Source of the DNA: an uncultured Collinsella sp.
GTDB taxonomy: Bacteria > Actinomycetota > Coriobacteriia > Coriobacteriales > Coriobacteriaceae
Length of the DNA stretch: 10,306 bases
Assembly (NCBI GenBank): GCA_900547835.1
Contig: URIJ01000065.1
Location: 1 to 10,306, forward strand
Reading direction: 5' to 3'
In this document: piece by piece, positions 7,429 through 10,306 of the stretch
Position numbering within the stretch: position 1 is the first letter of the stretch
How the letters are laid out: every line of letters begins with the position of its first letter
Made by a program: the position numbers and the translations under genes
Notes under the pieces: generated by a model
What the model was told of the DNA's origin: nothing
The model's input: the letters and a program-made list of their open reading frames with translations, nothing else
The model's database searches: none

Positions 7429-8319
7429 ATGGCATATCGTCTGGACATTAAGCGCATTCTTTCGATGAACTTCTTTCACGACCTGCCCCAGATTATGTTG
7501 GGGTGCGCTCTGGCCGCTATTGCGACCGACCTGTTTTTGATTCCTAACGGCCTTGCTGCCGGTGGCGTTACGGGCCTTGCCACCATTATCCAGGCGGTCG
7601 GTGCATCGCGCGGCCTATCGCTTCCCGTTGGTATTCAGACGATCGTGATGAACGCCTTGCTGCTGCTGGTCGTTATGCGCGAGGGCGGCATGTTCTACGT
7701 GGTGCAGACCGCGACGGGCTTTGTGCTGCTGGGCTTCTTTACCGATCTGTTCGCCCCGTTTGTAGCGCCTCTGGCGGATGCGGACCTGATGCTTCCCGCT
7801 ATGTGGGGCGGCATTATTACGGGCATCGGTTACGGCATGGTGTTGCGCGCCGGCGCCAACACCGGCGGCTCGGACACGATTGGCCAAATCATCTCGCGTA
7901 ATACCTCGCTGCCCGTGGGCTCGACCGTCATGGCGATCGATGTTGCCGTATGTGCGCTGTCGGCTCCGGTCTTTTCAATCGAAAACGCACTATATGCAGG
8001 CCTTTCGATGGTCATTAGCGGCTACGTGATCGATGCCGTGGTCGATGGTGGCAACAAGCGCCGTATGGTACTCATCATCTCGGACAAGTTCCCTGATATC
8101 GCTGCCGATATCATGTATGGCCTGGGTCGTGGTTGTACCAAGTTTAAGGCGACTGGCATGTATTCGGGTGCCGAGAAGCCGGTGATTATGGTCATCGTGA
8201 GCCGTCGAGAGCTCAATACCCTCAAGACGATCGTGCGCGAGCGCGATCCTCACGCCATCGTGACGGTCGCTGACGTTACGGAAGCCTTCGGCGAGGGATT
8301 CAAGGACATTAGCGCGTAG
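7429..8319 (+). CDS. YitT family membrane protein (DUF161 plus DUF2179)
   Basis: A 296-residue integral membrane protein whose family has no settled function. Seen: a cytosolic start, then hydrophobic segments in roughly residues 20-200 carrying the family's glycine-rich repeats IPNGLAAGGVTGLATI, and later the related GMVLRAGANTGGSDTIGQII. This is typical of the YitT membrane domain, with two related halves. From about residue 209 a soluble domain begins (NKRRMVLIIS, then GRGCTKFKATGMYSG and VIVSRRELNTLKTIV), which matches the DUF2179 domain found at the C terminus of this family. Length is normal and nothing looks broken. The gene follows prfB in the same direction but is separated by a strong terminator, so it is probably expressed mainly by readthrough or from a promoter within 7290-7390. 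TAGAAT at 7363-7368 is a possible -10 but has a poor -35. No clear terminator follows. Confidence 0.93.
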   Translation: MAYRLDIKRILSMNFFHDLPQIMLGCALAAIATDLFLIPNGLAAGGVTGLATIIQAVGASRGLSLPVGIQTIVMNALLLLVVMREGGMFYVVQTATGFVLLGFFTDLFAPFVAPLADADLMLPAMWGGIITGIGYGMVLRAGANTGGSDTIGQIISRNTSLPVGSTVMAIDVAVCALSAPVFSIENALYAGLSMVISGYVIDAVVDGGNKRRMVLIISDKFPDIAADIMYGLGRGCTKFKATGMYSGAEKPVIMVIVSRRELNTLKTIVRERDPHAIVTVADVTEAFGEGFKDISA

Positions 8320-8413
8320 GGTCGATCGCGTTCCATCCAAAAGACGTTCACATTGATAAACCGTTTCATCAGCGGTTCTGCCTGCTAAATTGTTCAAATA
8401 ATGATAAAAACTC

Positions 8414-8441
8414 TGGTAAAGCCATCAGTTTCCAGCATAAT
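8414..8441 (+). promoter_or_regulatory. Candidate promoter of the transketolase pair, with a dyad in it
   Basis: CATAAT (8436-8441, five of six -10 bases) lies 16 bases after TGGTAA (8414-8419), a weak -35. An AT-rich tract (8384-8411) precedes it. CTGG (8413-8416) and CCAG (8432-8435), with AA/TT inside, form a 23-base dyad across the promoter that could be an operator. The predicted transcript has an 80-base leader. Confidence 0.35.
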
Positions 8442-8526
8442 GAATGACGTACGTGCATTGCGGCTGTGTTGGGATTACCTTCGGTGCCGTGCGCATTTTG
8501 TCTAATGAGGATGAAAGGAAGGCACA

Positions 8527-9357
8527 ATGAGCGACGAAGAGCTCAAAAAGGTTGCCAACGAGGTAAGGAAGGGCATCGTCACCGGCGTGCACGCTGCCAA
8601 GTCCGGCCATCCGGGCGGTTCGCTCGGCGCTGCCGACATCATGACCTATCTGTACTTTGAGGAAATGAACGTCGACCCGGCCGATCCCCGCAAGGCCGAT
8701 CGCGACCGTTTTGTGCTCTCCAAGGGCCATTGCGCTCCGGGCCTGTACGCCGTGCTCGCCGAGCGCGGGTTCTTCCCCAAGGAGGATCTTGAGACGCTGC
8801 GCCACATCGGCAGCCACCTGCAGGGTCACCCCAACATGAACGACACCCCGGGCGTCGACATGTCCACCGGCTCGCTCGGCCAGGGCATCTCCGCCGCCGT
8901 GGGCATGGCGGTTGCCGCCAAGCACTGGGGCGATACTTACCGCACGTACGCCCTGCTGGGCGATGGCGAGAGCGAGGAGGGCCAGGTCTGGGAGGCCGCC
9001 ATGTTTGCCGGCAACCAGCAGCTCGACAACCTCTGCGTGATCGTCGACCATAACGGCCTGCAGATCGACGGCCCCGTCGAGGAGGTTAACGACCCCATGC
9101 CGCTCGCCTTCAAGTTCCGCGCCTTCAAGTTCCATGTGGTGGAGCTCGCCGACGGCAACGACTTCGACCAGATCCGCGCCGCCTTTGCCGAGGCCCGCGC
9201 CACCAAGGGTCAGCCGACCGCCATTATCGCTGAGACCACGAAGGGCAAGGGCGTCTCCTTTATGGAGAACCAGGTGGGTTGGCACGGTAAGGCCCCCAAC
9301 GATGAACAGTTTGAGCAGGCCATGGCAGAGCTCACGGCCGCCGGAGAGGAGCTCTAG
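8527..9357 (+). CDS. Transketolase, N-terminal (thiamine diphosphate-binding) subunit
   Basis: One half of a two-gene transketolase, which moves two-carbon ketol units between sugar phosphates in the non-oxidative pentose phosphate pathway and so supplies ribose- and erythrose-phosphates. Its 276 residues match only the first third to half of a normal transketolase (about 650). Seen: HPGG at 28-31, KGH at 66-68, GSLGQG at 115-120, and the thiamine diphosphate/metal motif GDG (145-147) through to Asn176 in DHN, then QIDG. It ends naturally at a TAG, one base before the second subunit, so this is a true split enzyme and not a broken one. A strong AGGAAGG (8516-8522) precedes ATG 8527. Such split transketolases are known in archaea and several anaerobic bacteria. 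A role in a specialised pathway using a paralogous split transketolase cannot be excluded, but no such neighbours are visible here. Confidence 0.95.
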   Translation: MSDEELKKVANEVRKGIVTGVHAAKSGHPGGSLGAADIMTYLYFEEMNVDPADPRKADRDRFVLSKGHCAPGLYAVLAERGFFPKEDLETLRHIGSHLQGHPNMNDTPGVDMSTGSLGQGISAAVGMAVAAKHWGDTYRTYALLGDGESEEGQVWEAAMFAGNQQLDNLCVIVDHNGLQIDGPVEEVNDPMPLAFKFRAFKFHVVELADGNDFDQIRAAFAEARATKGQPTAIIAETTKGKGVSFMENQVGWHGKAPNDEQFEQAMAELTAAGEEL

Positions 9358-9358
9358 G

Positions 9359-10300
9359 ATGGCAGACGTCAAGAAAATCGCCACGCGCGTAAGCTACGGC
9401 GAGGCCCTCGTCGAGCTCGCCAACGAGCACGATGACTTTGTGGTCCTCGACGCCGACCTGGCCGCCGCCACGCAGACCGGTAAGTTTAAGGCCGCTTGCC
9501 CCGACCGCTTCTTCGATGTGGGCATTGCCGAGAGCAACCTGATGGGCGTCGCCGCCGGTATCGCGACCACCGGCCGCGTCGCCTTCGCGAGCAGCTTTGC
9601 CATGTTTGCCGCCGGCCGCGCCTTTGAGCAGGTCCGCAACTCCATCGGCTATCCGCACCTTAACGTTAAGATCGGTGCCACGCACGCCGGTATCTCGGTG
9701 GGCGAGGATGGCGCCACGCACCAGTGCTGCGAGGATATCGCCCTCATGCGCGTCATCCCCGGCATGACCGTGATCGTTCCCGCCGACGACATCGAGGCCC
9801 GTGCCGTGACGCGCGCCGCCTACGAGTGCGACGGCCCCGTGTACATGCGCTTCGCCCGTCTGGCCTCGCCGGTTATCAACGACCCCGAGACCTACAAGTT
9901 CGAGGTGGGCAAGGGCATCGTCATGCGCGAGGGCACCGACGTCACCATCATCGCCTGCGGCCTGATGGTCGGCGAGGCTCTCGAGGCCGCCGAGCAGCTC
10001 GCTGCCGAGGGCATCGACGCCGAGGTCATCAACATGCACACCATCAAGCCCATCGATGCCGACCTGATCGTCAAGAGCGCCACCAAGACCGGCCACGTCG
10101 TGACCGTCGAGGAGCACTCCGTGATCGGTGGCCTGGGCAGCGCCGTTGCCGACGTCCTGTGCGAGCAGTGCCCGACGCCGCTCAAGAAGATCGGTGTCAA
10201 CGACACCTTCGGCGAGTCCGGCCCGGGTGCCGAGCTCCTGCACAAGTACGGCCTGGACGCCGCCAACATCGTGGCGACCACCAAGGAGTTCTTGGCATAA
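9359..10300 (+). CDS. Transketolase, C-terminal (pyrimidine-binding and C-terminal domain) subunit
   Basis: Partner of the preceding gene; the two subunits together form the active transketolase. It has 313 residues, covering the pyrimidine-binding domain (about 1-180) and the C-terminal domain (about 190-313). Seen: DVGIAESNLMGVAAG with the cofactor-activating glutamate at Glu58, the GISVGEDGATHQ region, VYMRFAR with Arg164, VTIIACGLMVGEALEAAEQL at the start of the last domain, TVEEHSVIGGLGSAV, and FGESG near the end. The family also includes the C-terminal part of DXP synthase, but the paired N-subunit and these motifs fit transketolase. The start is ATG 9359, one base after the partner's TAG, with GGAGAGGAG (9343-9351) as its ribosome binding site. 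The frame is open further upstream, but only as a shadow of the first subunit. No terminator is visible before the window ends, so the operon may continue. Confidence 0.95.
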   Translation: MADVKKIATRVSYGEALVELANEHDDFVVLDADLAAATQTGKFKAACPDRFFDVGIAESNLMGVAAGIATTGRVAFASSFAMFAAGRAFEQVRNSIGYPHLNVKIGATHAGISVGEDGATHQCCEDIALMRVIPGMTVIVPADDIEARAVTRAAYECDGPVYMRFARLASPVINDPETYKFEVGKGIVMREGTDVTIIACGLMVGEALEAAEQLAAEGIDAEVINMHTIKPIDADLIVKSATKTGHVVTVEEHSVIGGLGSAVADVLCEQCPTPLKKIGVNDTFGESGPGAELLHKYGLDAANIVATTKEFLA

Positions 10301-10306
10301 GGCAAG

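Noticed and set aside
7405..8319. GTG at 7405 as start of the YitT-family protein
   Set aside because: The codon lies in the right arm of the terminator stem. ATG 7429 follows a GAGGGAGG site.
9134..10300. Longer version of the second transketolase subunit
   Set aside because: The extra 75 residues are a shadow of the first subunit, Arg/Pro-rich and without family similarity. ATG 9359 has its own ribosome binding site.

Overview
The window reads as a high-GC Gram-positive chromosome, most likely a coriobacterium close to Collinsella. This is inferred from the strongly C/G-ending codons in the core genes, the secA-prfB pair, a two-gene (split) transketolase, a bL31 with a long Ala-rich tail and the style of the ribosomal-protein leader. 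No 16S or other marker is present to confirm it. All eight supported genes are on the + strand.

Positions 1-2224 hold an accessory cassette: a fused ABC permease-ATPase, then one base later a small exported, tyrosine-rich protein that I do not recognise, closed by a strong rho-independent terminator. The pair looks like an export or immunity module for a small peptide, but that role is inference. Codon choice here (more ATA, GGA, ACA) is less biased than in the genes to the right.

Positions 2225-3300 hold rpmE (ribosomal protein bL31) between two structured non-coding stretches. On its left are an inverted repeat, a 13-bp GC hairpin, a promoter candidate and a leader with two near-identical hairpins that could control bL31 synthesis. 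On its right are a strong terminator and then a 67-nt imperfect palindrome that resembles a REP/MITE-type intergenic element.

Positions 3308-7263 are secA and prfB, translationally coupled through a 1-base TAATG overlap. SecA carries all the expected motor motifs and the C-terminal zinc site. RF2 is complete in one frame, with no programmed frameshift, and carries Ser-Pro-Thr where the family has its stop-codon-reading Ser-Pro-Phe. This is the most interesting protein-level observation in the window.

Positions 7264-8319 hold a YitT-family membrane protein whose ribosome binding site directly follows a strong intrinsic terminator, a layout typical of attenuation. Positions 8527-10300 encode a transketolase split into N-terminal (thiamine diphosphate binding) and C-terminal (pyrimidine and C-terminal domain) subunits, one base apart, for the non-oxidative pentose phosphate pathway. 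There are no tRNAs, rRNAs, CRISPR arrays, transposases or phage genes that I can support.
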